From assembly GCA_023807065.1 (NCBI GenBank), contig JAJJLU010000350.1, positions 1 through 64,000 on the forward strand: a DNA stretch of 64,000 nt, in the 5' to 3' direction. A program made the position numbers and the translations under genes. Below, piece by piece: positions 30,943 to 39,686 of this stretch. Every line of letters starts with the position of its first letter. The first letter of the stretch is position 1. This DNA comes from Isotricha intestinalis (taxonomy: Eukaryota > Ciliophora > Litostomatea > Vestibuliferida > Isotrichidae). The notes beneath the pieces were generated by a model that saw only the letters and a program-made list of their open reading frames with translations, was not told where the DNA came from and made no database searches.

Positions 30943-31455
30943 ATGACAAAATTCCTTATTTTTTCTGTTGTAATAGTACTATCAACATCAGCATCATTAA
31001 ATAGTATAGAAGATGTAGTATTAATGGCAAAAAATGATATGTCAAAATATTTAAAAGCAACAAGAAATTGTGAAGTATCTCATTCTTCAATTAAAAAGAA
31101 GGAAGAGAGTTTAACAAAAGGTTCAAGAACAATTCGTCAAAAAGCAGAGAATATATATAATTTTGTAAAAAAGAATATAAAATATGAGAGATATGCAAAT
31201 TCAAAATATGGTGCAGTAAAAACATTATTAAAAGGACAAGGAAATTGTTGTGATCAAGCACATCTTCTTGTTGCTCTTTTACGTTCTGCTCAAATTCCTG
31301 CTAGATATGTTCATGGAAAAGGACATGTTTGGGCTGAAGGTTATGTTGATAATAAATGGGCTCATTTAGATCCTACAAATCAAAAACATGGATTTGATAA
31401 ACCTTATAGTCATAAAAACGATAAAACTACAAAACATGATACTTTACCTTTTTAA
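30943..31455 (+). CDS. Secreted pseudomurein-endoisopeptidase-like enzyme, copy 2
   Basis: A 170-residue tandem paralogue of copy 1, in the same direction. Signal peptide 1-18 (FLIFSVVIVLSTSAS), then an IEDVVLMAKNDMSKYLK leader nearly the same as copy 1 and ATRNCEV. The catalytic core keeps all three residues: C102 in GQGNCCDQAHLL, H128 in GKGHVWAEGY, D143 in HLDPTNQ. LRSAQIPARYVHG is the usual structural motif before the His. The HVW motif is closer to methanogen enzymes than copy 1. The C-terminus (HGFDKPYSHKNDK) has lost the NW-containing end seen in copy 3. It is predicted active and secreted or phagosomal. Substrate is inferred from family only. Confidence 0.82.
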   Translation: MTKFLIFSVVIVLSTSASLNSIEDVVLMAKNDMSKYLKATRNCEVSHSSIKKKEESLTKGSRTIRQKAENIYNFVKKNIKYERYANSKYGAVKTLLKGQGNCCDQAHLLVALLRSAQIPARYVHGKGHVWAEGYVDNKWAHLDPTNQKHGFDKPYSHKNDKTTKHDTLPF

Positions 31456-31805
31456 ATTTTTAAATGTTTTTTTATTTATTTTGAAATAAAAAGGAAATTA
31501 ATATTAAGATATTAACACTTTATTTTTTTTAAATTTTTAAAGTCACTTAAATTTATTAGATTTGGTATTATAAAAATAATAATTCTTTTTATTATTGTTA
31601 TTTTCTGGAAATTAATAATTAAATGTTAAAAAAAAAAATTATGAACCTATACATGGAATTTATAATTTTTTAAAAAAATGAAATTAATATTAAATATTAA
31701 AAAAAATTATTTAAATAAATGATTCATTGAAAAAAATTAATTGTAAAATAATATAAAATAAAATTATTTTTAATAATTTTAATTGTTTTCACTGAATATT
31801 ACAAT
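31456..31805. other. Spacer before the decayed copy
   Basis: 350 bases, A/T-rich with T and A runs. No frame of interest. Confidence 0.5.
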
Positions 31806-32220
31806 ATGGAAAAAGAGATTAATGATATATTAATTCCATGTGATGATTCTTCATATTTAAAAGAGACAAAAATTTGTGAAATATTAATTTTATTAAAAAA
31901 AAAAATCATAGGAATTAAGAAGAGGAATAATAGTAAAACGTAAAAAAGTTGAGAAAACTTTTTTTGTTAGAGAGAGATATAATTAAATTTAAAAAATAAC
32001 TAAATACAAAATTAAGTGAAATAAAAACATTAAAGAAAAAAAAGAAAATTATTGCGATCAATCAAATTTATTATTTCTCTTTTAAGAGCTGCTAAACTTC
32101 TATTACATATCAAAATTGAAAATGAACTTATGCTAATCATTTATACAAACATGTTTGATTTCTTGTGTTGATTGAAATGGGATGTTTTACCCCCTTCTTC
32201 TAAAAAAATGAATATGATAT
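31806..32220 (+). pseudogene. Decayed fourth peptidase copy
   Basis: Fragments align in order with copies 1-3 but in shifting frames. An ATG at 31806 opens a 45-codon frame containing SSYLKETKICEI (compare SKYLKATRNCEV). VEKTFFVRERYN (compare AEKIFHFVQRQ) follows from about 31949. ENYCDQSNLL at about 32047-32072 corresponds to GNCCDQAHLL. LLRAAKLLLHI lies one frame over, and WDVLPPSSKKM at about 32178-32212 corresponds to WHDLDPTSSKN of copy 3. Stops (31941, 31984, 31990) and at least two indels break it. The catalytic Cys position is Tyr. No signal peptide is recognisable. It is a non-functional relic, evidence of past expansion and loss. Confidence 0.75.
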
Positions 32221-32406
32221 AATAATAATTGAATTAGTCAAAGAAAATTAACAATTCTACAGAATCACCTTTTTAAATTATTTTAATTTTCTTTATATTT
32301 TCTCTTGATGAAAAATGAATTAATCATTTTAAAAAGTATATCTTTGATATTTTTAAAAGATTTGTTTCAATAAATTTGAAATAATAATATATGAAAGAAA
32401 ATAAAT

Positions 32407-33654
32407 TTAGAATTTTATATTATTCAAAATGTCTGCAATTTTATTTGTAATAGCAGCAATTAATATTTTTTTATTATTCATATTAAATTGATATTCCTTA
32501 TTATTATTATTCAGATCAGGAATTTCATTAATTGGATTATAAGGATCTCTAACATTTTTTCTATATTTATTACATGCACTAACACATTCAGGATCATCTT
32601 TGCATTTTTGAACTTCTTCAATAAAACTTCCACCTAAAAATCCACCTCTATAATTGACACAATAATCATCATAATTTTTAGATATAGAAACTCCTTCAAT
32701 ATAATGGAATAATATAAATCTTAAACCTACAGCTTAAGCAATTCCCATTCTTATAGAGCATTCATTTGGAACCACATTGTAATATTTGAAATGTATTTAC
32801 TTGGTGTCCTGGTTTATCTATTAATTCTACTATTCTATCTCTTGTTTCTAAATCAAATCCTCTATGTTTTAATGCATCAATTTGATATGTTTCTGTAGCA
32901 AGAATTATTGTATGATGATTTAAAAATGTTTGAAAAATTGGAAAATATTTTTCATAATATTTGGGGAATGCTTGTCTATTATAATTAGCGTATTCTTTAA
33001 ATTTTTCAAGAACTTTATTAGCATTTAAATTAAGAATTGAATGTAAATTCTGATAAAATTTAGCTATTAAAGACTTTTGAATTATTTCTAATTCAGCTAA
33101 AGTAAATCCTCTTCTTTCATATCTATGTTTATTTTTACAAATTTTAAAGAATAAAATATAATGACAATCTTCATATTGAATTACATTATATTGATAAATT
33201 ACTTTTCCACTTGTATCACCTTTAATATAAGCAAAATAAAGAAATTTTTCATCTAATCTTGTTGCAATTCCGAATACATTTTCAATTTTAGTTTTTGTTT
33301 TTTCATGATAATAATTAAAATTTTCATAACCAACATTACTATTACTATATTTAATTGATTTAAATTGCAAGATTATTTTTTCTGGGAAATTATGTGTTCT
33401 TCTTAGTGAATCTATTTCAGAAAAAAGAATTTTATCAAATATAACTGAAGTTGAACTTGTTAAATCAGTTACATATTTTTCATATTCTTTAGGATAGCCT
33501 TTAAATAAATCTTTATTAACTAATTTTTTAATCCTTTAATAAGTTTTTGTTTTGCTTCTTCTTTTGAAATAAGAAGATTCGGAATTATATGTCTTTCTGA
33601 TGATGCAAATGTTATTGATATAATAATGAGTAATAAGGAAATTAGATTTTTCAT
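32407..33654 (-). pseudogene. Disrupted gene for a secreted protein of unknown family
   Basis: An ATG at 33652-33654 opens a signal peptide (NLISLLLIIISITFASS) that runs 39 residues to a TAG. Adding one base in the run AAAGG near 33537 would restore the frame into KKLVNKDLFKGYPKEYEKYV, which continues through about 250 residues to a TGA at 32762-32764. A one-base shift near 32778 continues as VVPNECSIRMGIA, a TAA at 32734-32736, then a Cys-containing tail (DDYCVNYRGGFLGG; CKDDPECVSACNKYRKN) to a final TAA at 32407-32409. So there are two frameshifts and one nonsense codon (CAA to TAA would explain it). No known domain. It is either a pseudogene or, less likely, a stretch with clustered sequencing errors. 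Confidence 0.65.
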
Positions 33655-34088
33655 TTTTTTATAAAAATTTTTTTTTTCAATAAGCTAGATATTTCTTTTT
33701 ATTTTTTTATTTTTTTTATCAAAATAAATTAAAATAATTCTTTTTTTAATTCTTAAATATTTATAAAAGTAAAAACTATTTCTATTAATATCAAAAAATA
33801 TCAATATATTTTTATTTAATAAAACTTGTTCAAAATATTGCATTTTTTTCTTAAAAAACTTTAGGAACAAATTCTAATGAAGAATAATTATGTTTTTATT
33901 GGTTTTTAATTTTTATTTTTCTTATAAATAAAAATCATAATTTAAAATAAAAAAATTATACTTATTATTGAATTCATTGAATATAAAAAATTACAAAAAT
34001 TAAATTAAAAAATTTATATCCAAATTATAATAATAAATAAATCAATTTATTATAAATAGTAATTATTTAAAATAATCATAAAGAAAAA
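33655..34088. other. Divergent region between the disrupted gene and peptidase copy 3
   Basis: 434 bases, A/T-rich. It contains the element at 34044-34059. A 61-codon frame on the minus strand (33685-33870) is Lys/Ile/Phe-only in character and not credible as a gene. Confidence 0.5.
34044..34059 (+). promoter_or_regulatory. Shared TATA-like element, peptidase copy 3
   Basis: AATTTATTATAAATAG, identical to 29990-30005 and placed 29 bases before the ATG at 34089. It is either a conserved core promoter carried along by duplication or a common TATA-type element of this genome. Confidence 0.45.
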
Positions 34089-34622
34089 ATGAAAAATTTA
34101 ATAATCTTTGGATTTTTAATAGTATTTGCATTAAGTCAAAAAGATAAGAAAGAAGAAAACTTAGCTCAATTTTTAAAAGCAACAAAGAATTGTGAAGCCG
34201 GTGATGAAAAATTTAAAAAATTAGTATTAAACTTAACAAATGGAGTAAATGATACATATAATAAAACAAATAAGATTTTTAAATATGTAAGAGACAAAGT
34301 AAAATATAAAGTATATTCAGGTACAAAATTAGGAGCATTAGCAACATTAACTAAACTTCAAGGAAATGCAGTTGATCAAACTCATTTATTAATTGCTTTA
34401 TTAAGAACTGCTGGAATTCCAGCAAGATATAAAACTGAAATTGTTAGCTTAAGATTCGGTACTTTAGGTCATGTTTGGACTGAAGCTTATTTCAAAGGAA
34501 AAGGTGATTCTCAAGATAAATGGCATGATTTAGATCCTACTTCCTCTAAAAATACTTTGGAAAAAATTGCCAACTGGAAAAAATTAAAAAAAGGAAAAAC
34601 TTCAGCTCAATATACTCTTTAA
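34089..34622 (+). CDS. Peptidase-family copy 3 with catalytic Cys replaced by Ala
   Basis: 177 residues. Signal peptide 1-16 (NLIIFGFLIVFALS), then FLKATKNCEAGDEKFKKL. The core is the most methanogen-like of the set in its second half: LGHVWTEAYFKGK, KWHDLDPTSSKNTLEKIANW. H128 and D149 of the triad are present. The nucleophile site reads LQGNAVDQTHLL, with GCA (Ala94) where relatives have GNC. The rest of the fold (LLRTAGIPARY) is intact with no stop or frameshift, so the gene looks maintained although peptidase activity should be lost. A binding, decoy or regulatory role is possible. It is also the only copy with Val after the nucleophile site, as in the methanogen proteins. Confidence 0.8.
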   Translation: MKNLIIFGFLIVFALSQKDKKEENLAQFLKATKNCEAGDEKFKKLVLNLTNGVNDTYNKTNKIFKYVRDKVKYKVYSGTKLGALATLTKLQGNAVDQTHLLIALLRTAGIPARYKTEIVSLRFGTLGHVWTEAYFKGKGDSQDKWHDLDPTSSKNTLEKIANWKKLKKGKTSAQYTL

Positions 34623-35230
34623 ATTATTATTTATTATTAGTTTTTAAAATGGAATTTAAGGATTAATCGATGTAAATTTATTTTTATTTTTTTGATTTTT
34701 TTTCAAATGATAATTCTTGATTTATTTATTTTAATGAAATGGAATAAAATTAAGAATTTATTATAAATTCTGGTGAATGAGTTATTTTATTTCTTTCAAA
34801 ATTTTTTTATTTTTTATTAAATTAAAGATAATGGATTAATTATTCTATTCCAAATTTTCATAAAAATGTATGACATTTTTGTCTTTCTTAAAAAGATTGA
34901 TAAGTTAAAATAAAAATGACAAAATAAAGTAAAATAAATAGATTGAAGAAATAAAGATATTCAGAATGATTACAAAGAATATGATAAGAAATGTAAAAGG
35001 ATAATTAAAAATGAAAATAAAATAGGGTTTTTGATTTTTTGATTGAGATAATAATGATAATAAAAATAATTTTTATTTTTTTGATAAGATTATTTTAAAT
35101 AAATTAAATTTTGAAAAAATTTATATTTATAAAGTAAAATAAAGTAAATAATCATTATATCATAACAACTCCTAAATGAATATTAAATACAAGTTTTACA
35201 CTAATTCTCAAATAAAATATGACATTTATT
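34623..35230. other. Convergent intergenic region
   Basis: About 600 bases between copy 3 and the CDPK gene. A/T-rich; no further relic of the peptidase family found. Confidence 0.5.
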
Positions 35231-36697
35231 TTAAGTAACATTATCTTTATTAGTTTTATAAAAAATTTTTTTAAACTCTTCAAAATCGATTTTTTTTCCT
35301 TGATTATTTATATCTTTGAAAATTTTTCCTAATTCAACTTCATTAACAATAACATTATTTTGTTTTAAAGCTTCAATAACATTATCAAGAGTAAGATAAC
35401 CACAATCAGTAACATCAAAATAACTAAAAGCAGATTTTAATCTTTCTTCTTTTGCAAATTCAACAGAAGATAAAGTGGCAGCTAAAAATTCAGAATAATT
35501 AATTTTTCCATCGTTATGAAAATCTAAACTATCAAATATATTTCTTAATTCTTCTTCTGATGCTTTAATACCTAAATCCTTAAAAATTTTAGGAATTTCT
35601 TCATATTCAATTTCTCCAGAATTATCTTTATCAATTAAAGAAAAAGCTTGTTTTAATTTTCCTATTTCTGTTTCTGAAGAAATTTTAGCTAAATAATATA
35701 AAACTTCTTTTTGTAATATATTCTGAGATTGAAAATCTTTTAAAGCTTTTATTATATCTGAACTAATAATTAAATTATTATTTGAATTAGAAGCAAATAA
35801 TTTAAACCATTCATGTTGTAAAGCTTCTTCAATACTAATTCTTTGTGAAGGATCAATAATTAAAGCTTTTTTAATTAAATCTTTTAATTCATTAGAGCAT
35901 TTTTGTTTATTTAGTTTTTTCTTATTATATTTTCCTTTAGAAATTTGTTCAAATACTTCTGTTCTAGTAGGACCATTAAAAGGAAAACTTCCAGTAACCA
36001 TAATAAATAATATTACTCCAATTGACCACATATCACTTTTATAATAATATTTACCATTAATCATTTCTGGTGCCATATAATATGGAGTTCCACATCTATA
36101 TTTTTCTTTTCCTGCATTTCTTGGAATTGATAATCCAAAATCAATTAATTTTAAAGAAGAATATTTTCCTGATACAGAAAATAATATATTTTCTGGTTTT
36201 ATATCTCTATGAACTATTCCATTATGATGTAAGAATAATACTGATTTCATTAAAAATAATAATATTTCATTTATATCTTTTTCAGTAAAATGAATTGTTT
36301 TTTTATTTGAAATCATTTTAAATAAATTATCACCTGGAATATATTCCATTACTATATGTAAATATAAATCATCTTCATAAGTTTCGAAATATTTTACTAT
36401 ATTTGGATGATCTAATGAACGAAGAATTTCTATTTCTCTTATTACACTTTCTAAAGAATGAATATTTAAAAAATCCTTTTTTATTGTTTTAATTGCATAT
36501 TTCATTGATTTTATTTTTCGATCAATATATAATTTTACTTTACCAAAAGCTCCATTTCCAATTGTTGAAATATATTTATATTTCTTTTTATAATCACTTG
36601 TTTTTGAATGTCTGTCTATTGTTAATAAGGGATTTGACGTTAAATTATTATATTTTTTTATATCCATCATTGAATTTGATGAACAACACCCACACAT
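35231..36697 (-). CDS. Calcium-dependent protein kinase (CDPK)
   Basis: A 488-residue kinase with calmodulin-like domain. The N-terminus MCGCCSSNS has three cysteines, likely S-acylated for membrane attachment; there is no Gly2 for myristoylation. The kinase domain is at about 40-297: GNGAFGKV loop, K70 in AIK, HRDIKPEN with D165, DFG with D187, GTPYYMAPE. A junction helix follows at about 310-345. EF-hands: DKDNSGEIEYEE and DFHNDGKINYSE are canonical, DVTDCGYLTLDN lacks the final Glu, and the fourth (DINNQGKKIDFEE) has an extra residue and is degenerate. CDPKs occur in alveolates and plants but not fungi or animals. It links calcium signals to motility or secretion in related organisms. Confidence 0.93.
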   Translation of the reverse strand: MCGCCSSNSMMDIKKYNNLTSNPLLTIDRHSKTSDYKKKYKYISTIGNGAFGKVKLYIDRKIKSMKYAIKTIKKDFLNIHSLESVIREIEILRSLDHPNIVKYFETYEDDLYLHIVMEYIPGDNLFKMISNKKTIHFTEKDINEILLFLMKSVLFLHHNGIVHRDIKPENILFSVSGKYSSLKLIDFGLSIPRNAGKEKYRCGTPYYMAPEMINGKYYYKSDMWSIGVILFIMVTGSFPFNGPTRTEVFEQISKGKYNKKKLNKQKCSNELKDLIKKALIIDPSQRISIEEALQHEWFKLFASNSNNNLIISSDIIKALKDFQSQNILQKEVLYYLAKISSETEIGKLKQAFSLIDKDNSGEIEYEEIPKIFKDLGIKASEEELRNIFDSLDFHNDGKINYSEFLAATLSSVEFAKEERLKSAFSYFDVTDCGYLTLDNVIEALKQNNVIVNEVELGKIFKDINNQGKKIDFEEFKKIFYKTNKDNVT

Positions 36698-37600
36698 TAA
36701 AAAAATATTTTTTTAATTATTTAAAACTTTTTTATTTTCAATATATCTTAAAATAAATAATAATTTAGTTTTACAAATTTTTACACATATAAATATTCTA
36801 TTTTTTTTTCTAAATAAAAATTATTTATTCTCTTTATTCAATTTTTTTTGTACAAAACAAAAATGAGTGATTTGAAAATCAATCTTGCGAATATTTATAG
36901 AAAAAAAAATTAACCTTTTGAATCTTTAAATAAATTAAATAACTAGAGGATGAAAAAATATTTTTATCACATAAATAATATTAAATAGAATAAAATATGA
37001 TATAATTTTTAAATAAGTATCATAGAATATTTCTTTCTTACAAGTAAGATCGATCAATAAAACTGAATAATCATTAAAAAATCAGATATTTGATATAAAG
37101 CAGATGTATCCTTTTTTAAATAAAAAAAGATATTTAAGATGATACAATCAGACATTGATAAATTTATTTTTAATAAATTGGGCAAAGAAATATTTTGAAT
37201 TATTTGTTTCTCTTTTGGAAAGAAAATTATTTTCATTTATTATAAATCATTATTATATTAAAGTTAAAAAATGTTTTTTAATTAAGCAAAAATAAAATTA
37301 TATTATGGTGTTTTTATATTGTTTTTTATTTTTAGTATATTTACAAAAAATTTATTTGTAAATTAATTTTATATTTTAAAATAATTAATATAATGTTGTT
37401 TGTAAATACCAATTTCTATTAGGTTTCAAAATATTTTTAATCCTTTTTCATTAACAACATTTTTTAACCAAAATAAAAAAATGATAATAAATATTCATTT
37501 AAACTCAATATATTAAGAAATTACATCTAATTACTAGAATTATAAGAATATAAAATTAAATATGATTTTTTATTTTAATACAAATATTTGAATAAAATTT
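36698..37600. other. Intergenic region, no supported gene
   Basis: About 900 bases between the CDPK start and the 3' end of the Pumilio gene. A 60-codon minus-strand frame (37054-37236) is open from an ATG, but its Ile/Leu/Lys-rich product has no recognisable features. I do not call it. Confidence 0.45.
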
Positions 37601-39619
37601 TTAAACTTTAATTAATTTGGCAATTTTCTTTTTTTCTCTGGCAATTGAATTATTCTGAACAACAGAATAAATTTTATTTTTTAATTGAATAAATTCATCA
37701 AAATTTATTTGTTCATCATCATCACTTAAACTATTACTATTTGAATTATTATCATCTTCTTTATTAGAATTAATAAAAAAATCTTTATTCATTTTATTAA
37801 TAATTTCTAATGAATTTTCAATTACATAAGTACCAAATTTATTATTTATCAATTCATTAAAATTACTTTCATTTAAGAAAATTTTATTTAAAACATTATA
37901 AAACTTTTTAAAATTATTCCTGCTTAAATATTCAATAACAAAATCAACAACATTAGAAGAAAATTTAGATTTAGAAAATTCAATAATATGTTCAACTAAT
38001 TTATTAATAATTTTCCCACAATAACTTTCTCCATATTTTTTAATAATTTCTTGAATACCAAAATTACCAAATTGATTAAAAGTTAATTTATTAGTTTCAA
38101 CTTCAAAAATAGAAATAATTGACATAACATAAACTTCACTTACAGATTCATTAATAAATTCTTTAACAACACAAATTCCATTTGGATCTAAACATAATTC
38201 CATTAAATTACTTATAATAAAATCATTAATATATTCTCTATCTTTTTCTTTAATTGCTTTTATTACTTTTTGAATTACATGACTTGAATTTGGTGCTGTT
38301 GATAAAGATAATAAATTTTTTTCTATACATTCTTTAATAATATTTTCTTCCTCTTTTGAATTTTGAAGGAGAATTAAACATTGAAGTGAATGATTACCAC
38401 ATATATCATTTGCTATTTTTATAAAATTTGGTTTTATATATTGATATAGAAGTAATCTATGTTTAAGAGAACAATAAGGAAAAAATTTTTGTAAAAAATA
38501 ATTACCATAATAATCGCAAATTATATCTTGAATATTTAAACATATTATTAAAATTATCACTTCTATTTCTTTTAATGTTGGAGGATTATTTGATAATATT
38601 TTTTGTAAATGACGAGAACCTTTATGAGTTTTTATTATTTGAATGAATAAATTAGTTCCAATTTTTTCTAATAAATATGATAAATAAGATTGATTGGAAT
38701 TATTTAATTCATTATATTGAAATTGAGAGAAAATATTATCTATTTGTGAGTCAATTAAAGGTGGAGATTGATGATTAATACTATTATTATTTTGATTAGG
38801 AGTTTCTATTAATTCTTCTTTAGGTATTATTTTATTTTGTACTGAAATTAAAGTTGAACTTCCTCTATGTGCAAAACGACTTTTTGTTGGTTGTAATTGA
38901 GTATTCATTTGAGGTAAATTTTGAGAAGAATTACTATGATTAATAGGATATTTTCTGAATATTTGATTATTATTTATATTAGTATTAATATTTATATTAT
39001 TATTATTATTCATATTTTGCCAAAAAACATTACAATAATTCTGAGAATTACAATTATAATTATTAATATTATTATTTATATTTTGAGGATAATTATCTAA
39101 AAAATCTGGTCTTTGAGCAATAAAAGGTTTATTGGAATTAACTCTTCTAATTCCTCCTTCAAAATTATTATTATTATTGAAATAAAAATTAGAATTATTA
39201 TTAGAATTAATATTTTGAATATTTATATTATTATTAATAGGGAAATTATTCATTATTATTATTTGATTCGAAGATGAAGGATAATTATTTTTGAATTTAG
39301 GATAATTATTAACTTTCCCAATATATTCAATAAAATTATTATTTTTAAAATTATTAGCCATTTCCATAGTATTCATATTTGAACGATAAATAAATTTACT
39401 ACTTTCATAATTATTATTTACTGTATTTCGTCTATTAATTTCTTCATCATTTAATGAATCATATTTTAAATTCTTTGATGATACTGAAACTTTTGGAACT
39501 TTATAAATTTTTGAAACACCTATTTCTTCTAAAATATCACTTGGAAGTAAATCTGATATTTTTGAACGAGGAGATGAACTTGAATTAACTGATGTTGTAA
39601 TTTCATCTTTGTTTTCCAT
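37601..39619 (-). CDS. Pumilio-family RNA-binding protein (PUF)
   Basis: 672 residues. The first about 300 are Asn/Ser-rich and disordered. Residues about 310-640 form the Pumilio homology domain, with repeats recognisable by their RNA-facing helix motifs: KGSRHLQKI, YGNYFLQKF, CGNHSLQCL, NSSHVIQKV, NGICVVKEF, FGNFGIQEI, FSSNVVDFV, FGTYVIENS. That makes eight repeats, the canonical number. The S/N-x-x-Q pairs are those that read single bases; repeats 5, 7 and 8 deviate from the standard code. PUF proteins bind 3' UTRs and repress or localise mRNA in the cytoplasm. The C-terminus is a short basic tail. Confidence 0.9.
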   Translation of the reverse strand: MENKDEITTSVNSSSSPRSKISDLLPSDILEEIGVSKIYKVPKVSVSSKNLKYDSLNDEEINRRNTVNNNYESSKFIYRSNMNTMEMANNFKNNNFIEYIGKVNNYPKFKNNYPSSSNQIIIMNNFPINNNINIQNINSNNNSNFYFNNNNNFEGGIRRVNSNKPFIAQRPDFLDNYPQNINNNINNYNCNSQNYCNVFWQNMNNNNNININTNINNNQIFRKYPINHSNSSQNLPQMNTQLQPTKSRFAHRGSSTLISVQNKIIPKEELIETPNQNNNSINHQSPPLIDSQIDNIFSQFQYNELNNSNQSYLSYLLEKIGTNLFIQIIKTHKGSRHLQKILSNNPPTLKEIEVIILIICLNIQDIICDYYGNYFLQKFFPYCSLKHRLLLYQYIKPNFIKIANDICGNHSLQCLILLQNSKEEENIIKECIEKNLLSLSTAPNSSHVIQKVIKAIKEKDREYINDFIISNLMELCLDPNGICVVKEFINESVSEVYVMSIISIFEVETNKLTFNQFGNFGIQEIIKKYGESYCGKIINKLVEHIIEFSKSKFSSNVVDFVIEYLSRNNFKKFYNVLNKIFLNESNFNELINNKFGTYVIENSLEIINKMNKDFFINSNKEDDNNSNSNSLSDDDEQINFDEFIQLKNKIYSVVQNNSIAREKKKIAKLIKV

Positions 39620-39686
39620 TTAATAGATTTTTATATAAAAATTGTTATATATTCAAATAATTATTAAATATTTTTTTTTTTAGAAA

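Noticed and set aside
32740..32780. NECSIRMGIA in the disrupted secreted gene recalls the NxCxIRMS nucleophile motif of Tae4-type amidases.
   Set aside because: The rest of the Tae4 domain (GHVTLW-type His motif) is absent on either side, so the match is probably coincidental.
33685..33870. 61-codon minus-strand frame between the disrupted gene and copy 3.
   Set aside because: Composition is limited to Lys, Ile, Phe, Asn and Tyr, with no motif or signal; consistent with random A/T sequence.
37054..37236. 60-codon minus-strand frame starting MKIIFFPKEKQ.
   Set aside because: Slightly more varied composition than noise, but no feature, no homologue I recognise and no supporting splice extension.
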